NCBI GenBank assembly: GCA_032622095.1
Contig: CP136064.1
Span: 172,060,310 to 172,124,309, forward strand
Reading direction: 5' to 3'
DNA length: 64,000 nt
From: Siphonodentalium dalli
Taxonomy: Eukaryota; Mollusca; Scaphopoda; Gadilida; Siphonodentaliidae
Shown: one piece after another, positions 1 through 12,260 of the stretch
How the letters are laid out: each line of letters begins with the position of its first letter
How positions within the stretch are numbered: position 1 is the first letter of the stretch
The notes under the pieces: generated by a model
Seen by the model: the letters and a program-made list of their open reading frames with translations, nothing else
Told to the model about the DNA's origin: nothing
Database searches by the model: none
Program-made: the position numbers and the translations under genes

Positions 1-479
1 TCCATGATGAAATTCTTCGCGCAAATCAAAGATTGCAGATCATATATCATTCCAGAATGTCAGATTTAACGAACCTGTATGGATTAGAATCAACGACTTC
101 TGAACTCATTTCTGCGATTTTCTCGCGGACCGGCACTTTCGTATTCTCTGCCATATTTCGTGGTATGTATGGATTCTGGAACGGTAAGAAGAGAATATGC
201 AGTACAAATGTCAACTACCGAGTCACTTATGATCACAAATGTCCTTTTCTATTCAGATAAGTTTGATTTGTAGCAACAGTGATCATAGGTGATGCAATTA
301 TTGTGTAATTAGAGTTTCCACGTTTCAACAAAATTTTACTTCCGTGTTTGGGTGCCACTTCCGATAAAAACAAAAGGTGCACAAAGGTGCGCACATGTGG
401 TGGGACAGGCTGTAAAGTGCAAGTCAATAAATAAAAGTTGAATATAAACCGGGTGTTATGTGGCGTTATGTCCGTTGTT

Positions 480-850
480 TCTCAATGGATATGATTGAAA
501 TTTGGTAGATATGTCCCGGTTGAGACATGGAATTCATTGTCGTTGGATTTTTTTTAAATTCACAAATTTGTTGATTTTATTCAACTGTTTCGTTATGGGG
601 CATACTAAAAATTGTAAGCAGTCGACTCCAAAATAAAAAGTAAAAAAAAGCGGATTTGATGTCGCATTCTCTCCTTTGTTTATCAATATATATGACTGAA
701 ATTTGGTATATATATGTCCGGGTTGGAACATGGAATATATTAACGTTTGAATTGTTTCTAAATTCACAAATTTGTTGATTTTATTCAACTTTTTCATTTG
801 TTCGTTCTGAAGGACAATATATTTGTTTTCAAGCGGTCGGCTCCAATTAA
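480..850 (+). repeat. Diverged ~200-bp tandem pair
   Basis: TTCACAAATTTGTTGATTTT occurs at ~558 and ~764, with matching flanks (ATGACTGAAATTTGGTA, then TCC, then GGAACATGGAAT). Non-coding. Confidence 0.7.
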
Positions 851-2007
851 ACCTTATAGTGGCTTATTTACTTAGCATTATATGATGTACGTTATATCGA
901 TACCTATGTATTATAAACAAGAAATTATGGCATTGAAATCCATGTAAAAAAGGACGACCGTGCAGTCACGACCTGCACTACTCAGACTAATATGTGTTGA
1001 CTTATATGAACGTCAAGATTTAATTAACTTTAAATATTTCTTATAACCAATTACGTACACGAAGTTGGTTGCTTGTGGTAGGGGGTTGGGTCTGTACCTC
1101 ATAATTATCATATTATACTCATACATGTATCTCAGAGCCTTTCGATCGTGGCTCCCGGGGCCATTTTTTTGACTGGCACATATACCCATTCTCAATTTGG
1201 ACGAAATATTAGTTGTACTCTCCTCCACAACCCTTGGCCTTGGTTGGAAATTGGGGTTATTATGAGTGAGAACTTGGGTTTACCCCCTCATAATTTGGGT
1301 TGTTTGTTTGTTTCAAATCACAACCCAAATCATTAGAATATAAGTAAGGAAGAACATTCAATTTCCAAGAACATGATTTGTTTGTAGGCCTACCTCAGTA
1401 CCGGTAGGCCCTACCTGTATAGATTCTATAGTGATTTTATAGGTTGGGATTTGATCAGTTTGATTGCATGGAGCTACATTTATACCAGCGCGGACTCGGA
1501 ACCATGCACTATGAAACAACGTCAACCCAACCAAACCTAATGCGAACCATGCCAACATTATGCCTGCTTTGTGTGCTATGTCGCGTCGCTGTCAAAACGT
1601 CAATAACTTTCGCGGGAAAATGCGCGTGACAATATGACGTCGCTTGGGATACAACATATGACGTAATCTAACAGTTTACAGAACATGCTTCTACTAATTT
1701 ACTAAACTAAAGAAAAGTTTATTTAGTTATATGATAAAGGATCATAAAGATTCAAGATATTTACGATATGAATTAGGCCTATGTTGTTTTTGTGAGGTGG
1801 CTAAGGAAAATTTGCAGTTTTACGTAAATTTCCGACATTTCCCGAATGGCATAGCAACCCGAGTCCGGTCGACAATATTTATGATTTAAGTCATGATTAT
1901 TCTTCAAAGAATAAACCATGTAATGCCTTAACGCAATGAATAATGTTATGTTGGCTATATGAAAAGTAACATTTTGTAGTTTTAATTTAATTGGAATGAC
2001 GTTTCAA

Positions 2008-2065
2008 GATGGCGGCCCCTCAAATTCAAAATGGCGGAGCCCCTAATTCAAGATGGCGGCGCCCA
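2008..2065 (+). promoter_or_regulatory. Cluster of three YY1-like motifs (AAGATGGCGGC)
   Basis: CAAGATGGCGGCC, CAAAATGGCGGAG and CAAGATGGCGGCG at ~24-base spacing. YY1 recognises AAGATGGCGGC and often sits near transcription starts. It may be a promoter, possibly for the missing RSKR first exon, or a small tandem repeat. Confidence 0.35.
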
Positions 2066-2553
2066 TGTTCGAAAGCGAACTTAGTATAGGAATCACTGAA
2101 CTAAATGGTTTTCCATAGGCGACAGTGTTAACGTTTCCGCCAAATTCACTGAATTGAAGCCTGCAGGCCATACCAGTGATGTTTACCCAGCTAGATTGAC
2201 ACCAGTTGATCACGAAAATGCAAGAAAAATCATAGGTCATGTGTTTACTTTTAAAAATAAATCCCCAAGTGTACGACGGGGTTATCCCACAGCCAAATTT
2301 GATCTGGAAAAATCCAGAACTACAGCAGCTAGTTAAATAAATTTCCCGCTCACAAAAATCCATTCCCCCATTCATTCACCAGTTTAAATTATTTAGATAT
2401 TATGTACAAATCAAATAAACGCGATGTCATCCTTTAACAACGTGTCGCAAGTATCAGGTGAAGGTCATTCTTCAGTTACCTTCACCTTTAGGGTTGTTCC
2501 ACGGTGTACTCGCTCCCCGACTCTAGAACACATTTAGCTCCCTGATTCCTATA

Positions 2554-2620
2554 AGGACGACCTGCGCATATGTTGCTGCGCAACATATGCGCGGCTGGGC
2601 TGCGCCCAGCTGGTCGTCCT
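2554..2620. repeat. T-shaped double-hairpin palindrome
   Basis: Outer arms AGGACGACC/GGTCGTCCT (2554-2562, 2612-2620) enclose two hairpins, GCGCATATGTTGC/GCAACATATGCGC (2564-2576, 2580-2592) and GCTGGGC/GCCCAGC (2594-2600, 2604-2610). Both loops are TGC. Confidence 0.9.
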
Positions 2621-2639
2621 GAAAAAATAGGTCATGAGA

Positions 2640-2800
2640 ATAAAGAAAAAAATTTCAAATATCGTTATCTGATCACACTGAACTTTGATGGGTGGGTTCA
2701 TCGACTCGAGTCAAATATCTTTGACCACCGAAGCCAAGGCAATAGTAATTTGTGAGCGTTAATCCGGATTATGCATCTAATGTAAATTCCTTGTCTCAAC
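2640..2800 (+). repeat. Family I interspersed repeat, copy 1
   Basis: TGATGGGTGGGTTCATCGAC followed by GAAGCCAAGGCAATAGTAAT. Shared with 19617-19765 and both arms of 57055-57545. Confidence 0.65.
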
Positions 2801-3431
2801 ACGGATATATATTCCAAATTTCATTCATATCCCCGCTTACATAGATCTGTTATTTTGGAGCAGGCATCGGCTTACACTTTATATAGCGTGTCCCCATGTG
2901 GTGTCAAATGCTATTCTGTAGGATAGCCACAAATGGGTCCGCGCACATTTTAGTTTTATTTTATTATATTGTCTTGCTCTTCTTATTCACCCGGTCTCGG
3001 TCTGTGTGGTCTGGCTAGCCCCGGACCGGTGGATCCCCGACCTTCCATGCAAGCCGCGGCCGACAGAGGGTTCTGTGCCCGGGCGTCATGGTAGTCCATA
3101 ACCAGTTCCGATCTTCCCGCATTAACATGGACATGTCAGTTAATACAGTTTGCAGATTGAAAACCACTCAGCATTGGGCAGGCTGAGTCTTGACTGGGAT
3201 TAATATGTCCACTGCCGACTGCGTGTTATCTCGTAGCCTACTTATTTGCATGTATTAGCCTAAATTGAATTGGCGTCGACAGTGAACGTGTTAACTCCAT
3301 ATCAAGTCTTGCAAGTCCGACAAAAAAAAATTGACGGTCACTCAATGAAAAGGATCAGCTACAAGCACTTTCTCGGTGACCGGAGCACTATATATCGCTG
3401 AAATTCAATTCAACATAACTACCGGTATACA

Positions 3432-3513
3432 TGCACAGGTCCCCTGGTGCGATACCACCCCTACAGTATATATACTAATAGGGGTGGTATCGCACTGGCC
3501 AGGGGACCTGTGC
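3432..3513. repeat. Short hairpin MITE
   Basis: Arms TGCACAGGTCCCCTGG..TGCGATACCACCCCTA and its reverse complement, with a ~15-base AT loop. CCGGTATA flanks both sides, a possible target duplication. Confidence 0.75.
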
Positions 3514-4054
3514 CGGTATATAGGCTTGCTCTGTGATTATCATGAGAGTATAGTTAATTGTTGTAACCTGTAACAACCTACGCTTACGAATTCGTTTTTT
3601 TAACTAGGCAATGGTATCTTTGCTGATTCGAAGAAGCTGGCTTGAATGTAATTAAGCCACCGCCCTGGTTTAATTAATCAAATCAGGTTAACATATTCAA
3701 GTGTTTTTCTTATGTCTTGACGTGCATGCTTGCCAGAAATATAACATATATACAGAGGTCATGATACATGTTGGACATTTAGGTTTTCGGTACATATATG
3801 CCCGCTACTTCAAACACAAGATTTATATTTCCATACAGTAAAGATAAATGGCAGCTTATTAATTGATCACTCACACTTTTAAGTCGCCGATTTATCGATT
3901 ATTCTAATAATTAAAAGATGCTTATAATTATATGCTTTCAAATGCTATTTTTTTTTACTTAAATTCACTGGCACTCTAGGAATGGAGACATGGTGTTAGC
4001 GATGATTGTCTGCAGTGCTTGTACAGCAGTAAATTTCAAGCTGAAATATATTTA

Positions 4055-4862
4055 TACTAGCAGGTGACCCGACTTCGTCCGGGCTTTGACCTTGAATTGA
4101 CCATTTTGAAGGTCAAGGTCAGGTCGGGGTAACGACTTGACCCGTCCAAAACACTACCCGCACAGAAGTACCCCTAGGTATAAAATTTCGTCGAAATCCG
4201 TCCGTTTTACCCGATTTGACCTTGAATTGACCATTTTGAAGGTCAAGGTCAGGTCGTGGTCACGACTCCTCCGACAAAAGTATCCTTAGGTATCAAATTT
4301 CGTCGAAATCCGTTAATTTTTTTAATTTAATTTGAGTTAATTCTGCCCTTTTAATCAAGAGAAATGATGTCCCGTGATGGTACCCGTCCCTAAAAGAGGT
4401 ACGTTTTATGGGTAGCCTACCCGTTTCAAGGTGAAGATCACCTCGAGCGGAAAAACTTACCCGATGAAAATCTCCCCCGTTCCTTGGAACCCCTAAGTAC
4501 GAAGACAGACATAAGATTCACACAACACGCTCATGTCTGGATACAGACACACTCACATCTGGCCCCAGACATAAGAATCACACAACACGCATGTATACAC
4601 TCAAGATGTACCAACGACACTGCGGATACGAACGCTCTTTAACTATCAACGCGATTAACTCCATAGTGCCAAGGACGGTCATTTTGGTGACTGAGAATGG
4701 ATAACCTTGGGTGCTCGAAGCTTCTCCAAAACTGTGGTAAACACTGGGCCCGTGTATTTTTAACCTTAGATTGGAAGTTTGAGCTCAATCGGTCCAGCCG
4801 TTTTCCCGACATAGCTAACAAACAAACAGACAGAAGTTCCAAAATATAAGTAGATATATATA
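4055..4862 (+). mobile_element. RTE/SINE-like element
   Basis: Opens CTAGCAGGTGACCCGACTTC, includes an internal ~130-bp direct repeat (GACCTTGAATTGACCATTTT at ~4088 and ~4218) and ends CGGTCCAGCCGTTTTCCCGA, ACAAACAAACAGACAG and an AT microsatellite. This 3' layout is typical of RTE-clade LINEs and derived SINEs. No long ORF. Confidence 0.6.
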
Positions 4863-5717
4863 TTTCGAAATTGGCATAATAATATGAGCGAACGCAATTA
4901 GTCCATTTTGGTCCAATCTTAATGTTTTTTTGCTTTTACTTTTTGGACGCTTATTCACATAATTAGCCTATATGCCTATATTGGCCAAGCTATTAGCCAA
5001 AATATAAGGAATCAGATGATGATTGTTTTCCCCTTTTCCAACATGGTACGAAACCAGGTACTGGTACGGAACGACCAATTGTTCAATTCTGCATTGTACG
5101 AAACGACCGAACAATTAGACCAGACGCTAGCTCTATGCCTTCACTACGCTAAGGCGTAACGTTCCCAGTTACGGAGTAGTAAGCGGAGTGGACTGAGCCA
5201 GCGACGGGACTACCGAACAATCTGACTGGCAGAAAACGTCCTGGTATGAAATGACCATGGTACGAAACGTCTAGAAAATATGAAACCGGAAGTTCAAAGA
5301 GTAACCTCCCTTGTACGCGCACTGACAGATTTTGTCAAAATGGTTTTGTTGTCAAAAATGTTAAATATGCAAAATTGGATGTCATGAATCAGTTCTGGTT
5401 CATGATAATGATGTCGCCGGAGGATGGGAAACAATAATCATAAGAACGCTTTGAGGAAAACTCAATCTGTTCCAGATACACAGGTATTTTTTCTTCAATT
5501 AAAATCACCGACTCAGTCCTGTGAATCACTCGTTCACTGTCTACACAGTCTACCCGACCACATGAAGTGATAGCAGGGCATGACAATAACAATTTTAAAT
5601 GTTTTGTTGGTATAACTGGCCAGTGGATTGTTTCCAATCACTACTTCCTGTCAACCCAGTGAAGTGTTGAAATGGACACAGCACTTTTACACTGTAAAAT
5701 GACCAGTTGCCAGTAAC
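4863..5717. other. Gene-free stretch
   Basis: Contains repeated GGTACGAAACGACC phrases (5040-5270). No gene or RNA recognised. Confidence 0.4.
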
Positions 5718-6087
5718 AGAGGTATCTGGAGTAGTCGGCACCATACGAAGACGGCCCCACGCGAAGTTGGCACCAGAGAAATCGGTCCCATTTATTAGAA
5801 GGGATTAAATTGGCTTAATTTTATTGAAATAGTGTTTATGTTGGCTAATTGTGAGGTCCCCAACTTAATTTTATTGATTTAGTGTATAGTGTTTTATTGA
5901 TTTAGTGTTGTCGGCTGCGCTCGGATACTTAGATAAGAAAGCCACAAAAGCCTCATTTTGTATAAGAAGTAAATTCTACGGGGCTAAGAAAAACACCAAG
6001 ACATTATTAAAACTGTACCATAGACCCTGATTCATCATGTTGGTACTGGTAGCAAATAAGCAATACTCAGCCAATACGGCAAGGTAT

Positions 6088-6243
6088 CCAGACGATTGGG
6101 ACCTTGGACGATTGGGACCTTGGACGATTGGGACCTTAAGTTGGACGATTGGGACCTTGGACGATTGGGACCTCGGGACGATTGGGACCTTGGACGATTG
6201 GGACCTCGGACGATTGGGACCTTGGGTCAAGACGATTGGGACC
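6088..6243 (+). repeat. Tandem array of GACGATTGGGACCTTG units
   Basis: About nine units of ~16-17 bases, with small spacer variants (AAGTTG, CGG, GGTCAA). The inverted partner is at 6888-6992. Frames open across it encode only DDWDLG-type repeats. Confidence 0.9.
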
Positions 6244-6583
6244 TTATTCAAGTTAATATATGTTTATACCGTAATATACATTTATATTTCATTTATATGT
6301 TCCTATTAAATAATTATTACATTGGGTTAGTGTTAGTAAGTATAGACTCACAGTGAGTACAGTTTATCAATGTTTACTTAACGGCAGCCTACTTAAAAGT
6401 AGGTGCCGGTCGTGTTGTTATTGCTAAAAGGGATCACCGCTGATTAATCGTCACATAGCTTCTTAACAGTTATCAATGAGTTGGAATGAGTAGGTATCAA
6501 GTATGCGTTTGTGTTACCGAAGCTCTGTAAAAACAAGAACAGCTATATAAGATTTCCAGATCTGAAATGATGGCATATCAAAC

Positions 6584-6748
6584 ATGTCTTCCGAAAACGT
6601 TGAGTGCTTATTCTGTGGTGTCGAAGTTCGACCTCGGCAGGAAGGTTTGAACTGCGGTGGCTTTCTAAACTATACGCACCCGTTCGGCAGAATGAGAGAT
6701 CAAGCTACCAGTAAGATGTATGCTATCCACCAGTTCAACGACCAATGA
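6584..6748 (+). CDS. Small Cys-rich ORF of mobile-element type (MSSENVECLFCGVEVRPRQE)
   Basis: 54 codons from ATG to TGA, with CLFCGVEVRPRQEGLNCGG near the start. The C-x-x-C-G-V-x-V-R-P-R-Q pattern recalls the N-terminal zinc-binding segment of transposase-like proteins common in marine invertebrate genomes. Only the first part is here, and the usual second Cys cluster is missing. AATAAA follows at ~6820. It lies between two inverted arrays, so it may be the relic of a composite element. Whether it is expressed is unknown. Confidence 0.4.
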   Translation: MSSENVECLFCGVEVRPRQEGLNCGGFLNYTHPFGRMRDQATSKMYAIHQFNDQ

Positions 6749-6887
6749 GATTATCAAATACCATCGTTATTATTGTTTTGTATTATATCATTATTATATT
6801 TGTTAATTCCGTTTCATAAATAAAATTTGATTTTAAACTAATATACCGTACTTATAATTTCTTATATATAACTGAAGAAATCAATGA

Positions 6888-6992
6888 CTCAAGGTCCCAA
6901 TCGTCCTGACTCAAGGTCCCAATCGTCCGAGGTCCCAATCGTCCAAGGTCCCAATCGTCCGAGGTCCCAATCGTCCAAGGTCCCAATCGTCT
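6888..6992 (-). repeat. Inverted partner array (CAAGGTCCCAATCGTC units)
   Basis: About six units, the reverse complement of the 6088-6243 array, 650 bases away. The pair could form one long stem. Confidence 0.9.
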
Positions 6993-7149
6993 GACAATCT
7001 ACGGCAATAGGCAACGATTGTTTTCAAAACCCTTTTCCAGATATTCAGATGCAGTTACAGCTGCTTTAGGGTGTTAGGAATAATATGATTACGTCAGTAC
7101 GTATGGACAACACAAAAACACGTACGTCCATCTATAAAATGAAAAATAT

Positions 7150-8082
7150 ATGTTTCATAGGAGTGCCTGTAATAGGCATAGTTGTGTTAAACCCATATCC
7201 TTATATGGCGGGGAGCTGACCACTCCCGACCATATTGTTCGGAGAGCATCTGATTTTGAGACAAGAGCAAGTACATTTCTCCCAGATAAAAATCAAATGA
7301 AATTCATGAAATTTGTTCTTGGTGTTAACAGATCTGCCACCAATATGGCCTGTTTTGGAGAATTAGGAATATTTCCTGTCTACATTTCTGGAATAAAGAA
7401 CAGCTTAAACTACCATAACCACTTGGTTCAATCTAACCCTGAGTCATTAGTACACAAGGCTTATTTGGAAAATCAGAAACTTGAGATGGGCTTTTGTGAT
7501 CAAATAAAAATAATATTGGAAAAAGTAGACTTAGGTAGTGAATCGGTTAAACATAGTAATAACTATACTATCAGGGGAGAATCTAGAGAAGTTGAAAAGA
7601 AATTACAAATCAGATTTACCGAGTTCTGGAAAAAACAACTATTTAACGATGAGAATAAACCCAACGGTAACAAATTAAGGTTTTATAGAAAACTGAAAAA
7701 TTTGTATCAGTGTGAAAGTTACCTATTAGCTGACTTAGATAATGAAGTAAAAACTACGTATACTAAGATTAGGATTAGTGACAGTCAGTTATTAATTGAA
7801 AAGGGCAGATCAAAACTTGAACTAAAAGATCGAATTTGTCCTATCTGTAAGAATGGAGTGGAGGATGAAAAGCATTTTATTATAGACTGTAAGCCCCTAA
7901 AAGTTGAGAGGAAGACAATGCTTGATAAAATTCAGTCTAATATTCCTGAATTTAATAACTACAGCGATGATGAAAAAGTTACTTTCATATTAAGTCCAAA
8001 TGAAGTTGACACTTCCATAAAGAAAATATGTATGATGGGAGTTTATAAAATGTATAAAAAAAGGAATGAGCTTGCGAACTGA
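7150..8082 (+). pseudogene. 5'-truncated non-LTR retrotransposon polymerase, C-terminal part
   Basis: 310 codons open to TGA. The start lacks the catalytic YxDD palm; what remains is the region after the palm. SCVKPISLYGGEL matches the 'K-P-(I/L)-L-Y-G-x-E' motif after the RT core of LINE proteins, KFVLGVNRSATNMACFGELG the conserved C-terminal helix region, and CPICKNGVEDEKHFIIDC a CCHC zf-RVT-type finger. About 200 bases of 3' UTR follow with AATAAA near 8288. Jockey/CR1-like origin is plausible but not provable here. It lies inside a larger inverted structure (5718-8970). Confidence 0.75.
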
Positions 8083-8970
8083 AACCTGCTATTGGGATGG
8101 TATCAAAATATAACAAAATATAGGCAAACATGTACTTAATATCAGTAAGATCCACCAAACCTCTATTCTATTGTAGAACCTACAATTTCACTTTATGTAC
8201 TTGAATGTATACATGTATTGATGTAAATGTCCTTTTGTTATGTTCTTTATATGTGTTGGTAATAATCTAATATTGGATTCTATACCAAATAAACAATTTG
8301 AATATTATTTGTATAGTGTTTGCGCTGGCTAATTCAGTAATTGTGAAGTCCGCAACGTTTTCTTAGTTGTAACAACAAAACGAACAGCACTTATGGGCAG
8401 GCACTGACAGCAGCTCAGTTACAAAAACAATGATAGCTGCCGACAGACAATGAAAGAAAGCGCTAAGTACTGTTGATTGCTATACTCAGCATACGTCATA
8501 TTTTAATCATATTATGAGTCTGGCCCTATCAACGAATTTTTCAAACTCATCTTCACGTTGCTGCACATTCCACTCGAACACATCGACCCGGCATTCAAGA
8601 AAATTGAGAGTGGTGCGACAGCGCAAGTAGAGTCAGTGGTAAAATATATATGAGACTACTATATACAAGCCGTGGGGTCCAGTATCGTGGTGCGCCTTCA
8701 TGATGTCGATCAGGACAAACAACGACACAGAAGGGTGGCAGTGTAGAGTAAGTGATATATAGCGACGACAACGTTGTTTGAATTTCTGAATTTGTTATTA
8801 TATGGTCAATATTATTATCACTTTCATATTATAAAATAAATAAAGAATGATGTTAAACAATGGTTCTGTTATATATGGGGCCGACTTCTCTGGGGCTGAC
8901 TTCATGTGGGGCCGTCTTCGTATGGGGATGACTTCGCACGGGGCCGACTTCTCCTGTATTCGTAACAGGG

Positions 8971-9929
8971 AGTAGAAATTACTAGAATATGGCTGACATT
9001 GGCTGTTTGATTCATGCCTGTATCTACTTATAGGTAAATATTAATAAAAATTATATTTCAATTATTTATCACTCATTGTTTGGAAGGCCTGTGGTAGGTT
9101 TTGGTAGTTTTATATACATGTACCGTACCTTTTTTCAAGAAAAGAAAATATCACCATTGTATAATATTAAGTACAGTTTTATAACTAGCCAGAAAAAGTA
9201 GAGATGTGCCTAATCTACTGTATATTTTGAGACTTCCGTATATATATATATAAAAATCCCACCGTCCTTGGAATCGATGGGTTAAATACTTGCCGAAAGT
9301 TTAGAGTTGCTTCGCCTACATCATACAGAAACATGTGATGGCGGAATTCAGCCGACACTGGAAATTTAGCATCAAAACAATTTAATTTCTTCCATCTAAA
9401 ACATAATTACGTCTTGGACTCTGTCATTTTAAGAATATATAAGTATTACACGCAGACACACAAAGTCTCAGCTTAAAATTTTGAAAAATAAGAGTTTTAT
9501 CGACATAAATCGATTTGAATGGGAAATCCTTTGTTAATAAATTTTAGGGCTTTGCTACATATTGGGCACCAGGGTCCATATTTGACCAGTTCTACCTCAT
9601 ATCTTTTGCTTTTGGAAACTGGGGATATCTAATTTCGTACTTGGGGCTTCCAAGGGACGGGGGGGATTTTCGTCGGGTCAGTTTGTCCGCCTGAGGTGAC
9701 CTTGACCTTGAAACGGGTACCCACAAATGACCTTGGGCGATATCTCGGTCGTCAGCGGTGACATCGACATGAAATTTGTTATGTATGGTCAACTCGGGAC
9801 GGGAAATGCTGTCAGCGTGTCTGTACAGGGTTACATTGAATAAAAAAAAGTGACAATTTTTTTTTTCATGCATTTGATTTTCCTGAAATTGCCAGAATTT
9901 TTAATTTTTTTTTCAAATGTCCAGGATTG
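8971..9929. other. Gene-free stretch
   Basis: AT-rich. An ATGGGAAATCC at 9519 opens a short frame, but nothing supports it as a first RSKR exon. Confidence 0.4.
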
Positions 9930-11720
9930 GATATCCCCCCCCCCCACACAGCACCAACATGACAAAAAAATCATCTTATGGTTTTATTTGGCTTTATATA
10001 TAGTAATGAAACAGCGAGAAATTAGTTCTTATAAGAAAAAGTTGTTTGAGTCAGGGTTTGGGTTGGGGGAAGATGTCCTTGTCAGGATATCTCCCCACAC
10101 AGCACCTACATGAGTAACATGACCAAAAAATCATCTTATGGTTTTATCGCATATTTTGCTTTATATAGTCATGAAACAACAAGAAATTAGCTTCTTCCGA
10201 GAAGAAGTTATTTGAGTCAGGGTGGGGGGGGGGGGGGGGGGGTTAAGATGTCCAGGTCAGGATATTCCCCCCACCCCCCCCCACCCAGCACCTACATGAC
10301 AAAAAAATAATATTATGGTTTTGTCGCTTTATATAGTCATGAAACAGCGAGTCAGGGTTTGGGGTGGGGTGGGATGTCCTGAAATGGCCATAAAAATGTT
10401 TTTTGAGATTTAAATTAGTTTTTTTCGCACATTTGATTGTTTGTTCCTGAAATGGCCAGAATGTTTGTTTTTTTGTAATAAATTTTTGGTTTTTTTTCAA
10501 ATTTTTGTTTTTTTTTTCAAATGTCCAGGACCAGCACCTACATGACAAAAAAAATCATCTTATGGTTTTATCGCTTATTTTGTTTTGTATTATTCATGAA
10601 ACCGCGAGAAATTAACTTCTTCTGAGAAAACAATTTTGAGTACCCGGTAAGGGTTTAGGGTGGGGTGGCGGAAGTTGTCCAGGTCAGGATATCCCCTTCC
10701 CACCCAGCACCTACATGACAAAAAAATAATCTATGGTTTTATTGCTTATTTTGCTTTATATAGTCATAAAACAGCGAGAAATTAGCTTCTTCCAAGAAAA
10801 AGTTGTTTGAGTCAGGGTTTGGGGTGGGGGAAGATGTCCTGGTCAGGATATCTCCCCCCACCCCACACATCACCTACATGACAAAAAAATCATCTTATGG
10901 TTTTATCGCATATTTTGCTTTATATAGTCACGAGAAAAAGTTATTTGAGTCAGGTTGGGGGGGGGGGTGAAGATGTCCAGGTCAGGATATCTTCCCCCCA
11001 CCCAGCACCTACATGACAAAAAAATAATATTATGGTTTTATCGCTTTATATAGTCATGAAACAACGAGTCAGGGTTTGGGGTGGGGGGGGAAATGTCCTG
11101 AAATGGCCATAATAATGTTTTTTGAGATTTTAAATTTATGATTTCACGCATTTGATTGTTTGTTCCTGAAATGGCCAGAATTTTTTTTTTTTTCAAATGT
11201 CCAGCCTTGGATATCCCCCCCCCCCCCCAGCACCTACATGACAAAAAAATCATCTTATGGTTTTATCGCTTATATTGCTTTATATATTCATGAAACCGCG
11301 AGAAATTAACTTCCAAGAAAATGTTGTTTGAGTCAGGGTTTGGGGTGGGAGTAAGCTGTCCAGGCTAGGATACCCCCCCCCCCCCCCACCCAGCACCTAC
11401 ATGACAAAAAATCATCATGGTTTTATTACTTATTTTGCTTTATATAGTCATGAAACAGCGAAAAAGTTACTTCTTCCAAGAAAAAGTTGTTTGAGTCAGG
11501 GTTTGGGGTGGGGGGAGTAGATGTCTGGCCCAGGATATCTCCCCCCCCCCCCCACCCAGCACTTACCTGACAAAAAATCATCTATGGTTTTATCGCTTAT
11601 TTTGATTTAAATAGCCATTATATATTCCCCCCACCCAGCACCTACATGACAAAAAAATCATCTTATGATTTTATTGCTTATTTTGCTTTACAGAGTCATG
11701 AAACGGCGAGATATTAACTT
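9930..11720 (+). repeat. Irregular tandem array, ~11 units of 80-240 bp, with long G and C runs
   Basis: CAGCACCTACATGACAAAAAA recurs near 9950, 10098, 10287, 10531, 10707, 10867, 11006, 11230, 11392, 11559 and 11638, each followed by ATCTTATGGTTTTATCGC and TTTATATAGTCATGAAAC. Variants lack internal parts. Runs of G (10226-10242) and C (11371-11387, 11530-11543, 11214-11228) flank units. No coding role. Confidence 0.85.
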
Positions 11721-12260
11721 CTGCTGCCGTTCTAAGTTCTACATAGCTATTCTGTTGTAGGATTAGGTATATAGGCATAGATCTATATGGTACCTAAACA
11801 TTTAGAAATATACTAAGGGGAGAGTGGGGTAATCTAGATCGCGGGGCAATTCTGAATTGAGCCAGGACGTTTGGGTGAAAAGTTATCAGGACAGGGATGT
11901 GTTAATATCCGCAGAGGAGGATTACAGGTCTGAGGCTGGAACTAAATAGTTACATTGTATATAATTTACCTGTAGTATTAGTGATAATGGTATTCAAATG
12001 ACATTACTAGTAATACAGTTAGAGACGGGCAGATTTTAAAGTATACCGGTAGTCAAAATTTTGACACAAAGGCTGGTCAGATATTCATCTTAAAATGACA
12101 AATATCCTGACAAAATTTGGTATGTATATGTAGGCCAAGTTACAGGCCTCATTGAAAATAACTTAAATATAACATTTCACCAATTGTTTATTGAAGTTGT
12201 AGAAGTGATATTGAAGTTGTAGAAGTGTCATTCATCCTTCAACTTCCCTTTCATTGATAG

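Larger units (their letters stand above)
1..2400. other. Gene-free stretch at left edge
   Basis: Apart from the tandem pair and YY1-like cluster I see no exon, RNA gene or conserved protein. Frames open here are short and lack family resemblance. Confidence 0.5.
5718..8970. mobile_element. Composite element bounded by inverted 'GGGGCCGACTTC' repeats
   Basis: 5718-5795 carries CGGCACCATACGAAGACGGC and relatives; 8865-8970 carries them in reverse complement (GGGGCCGACTTCTC, GGGGCCGTCTTCGTATGGGG). Inside these are the inverted 17-bp arrays, the Cys-rich small ORF and the truncated LINE ORF. The LINE may have inserted into an older DNA transposon. No target duplication was confirmed. Confidence 0.5.

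Noticed and set aside
4639-4842. 67-codon - strand ORF
   Set aside because: Falls entirely inside the RTE/SINE-like element.
6088-6243. CRISPR-like array
   Set aside because: Units are contiguous with only tiny variable spacers, in a eukaryotic context; it is a minisatellite.
6037-6309. Protein of repeated DDWDLG units
   Set aside because: The frame is open only because the minisatellite period is compatible; the opposite strand is open too.
9519-9620. ATGGGAAATCC as a myristoylated RSKR first exon
   Set aside because: Tempting because human RSKR begins with MG, but there is no donor in a matching phase with sequence support and no further resemblance.
10243-11253. ORFs in the 9.9-11.7 kb array (CRCW-type translations)
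   Set aside because: Low-complexity translation of tandem repeats.
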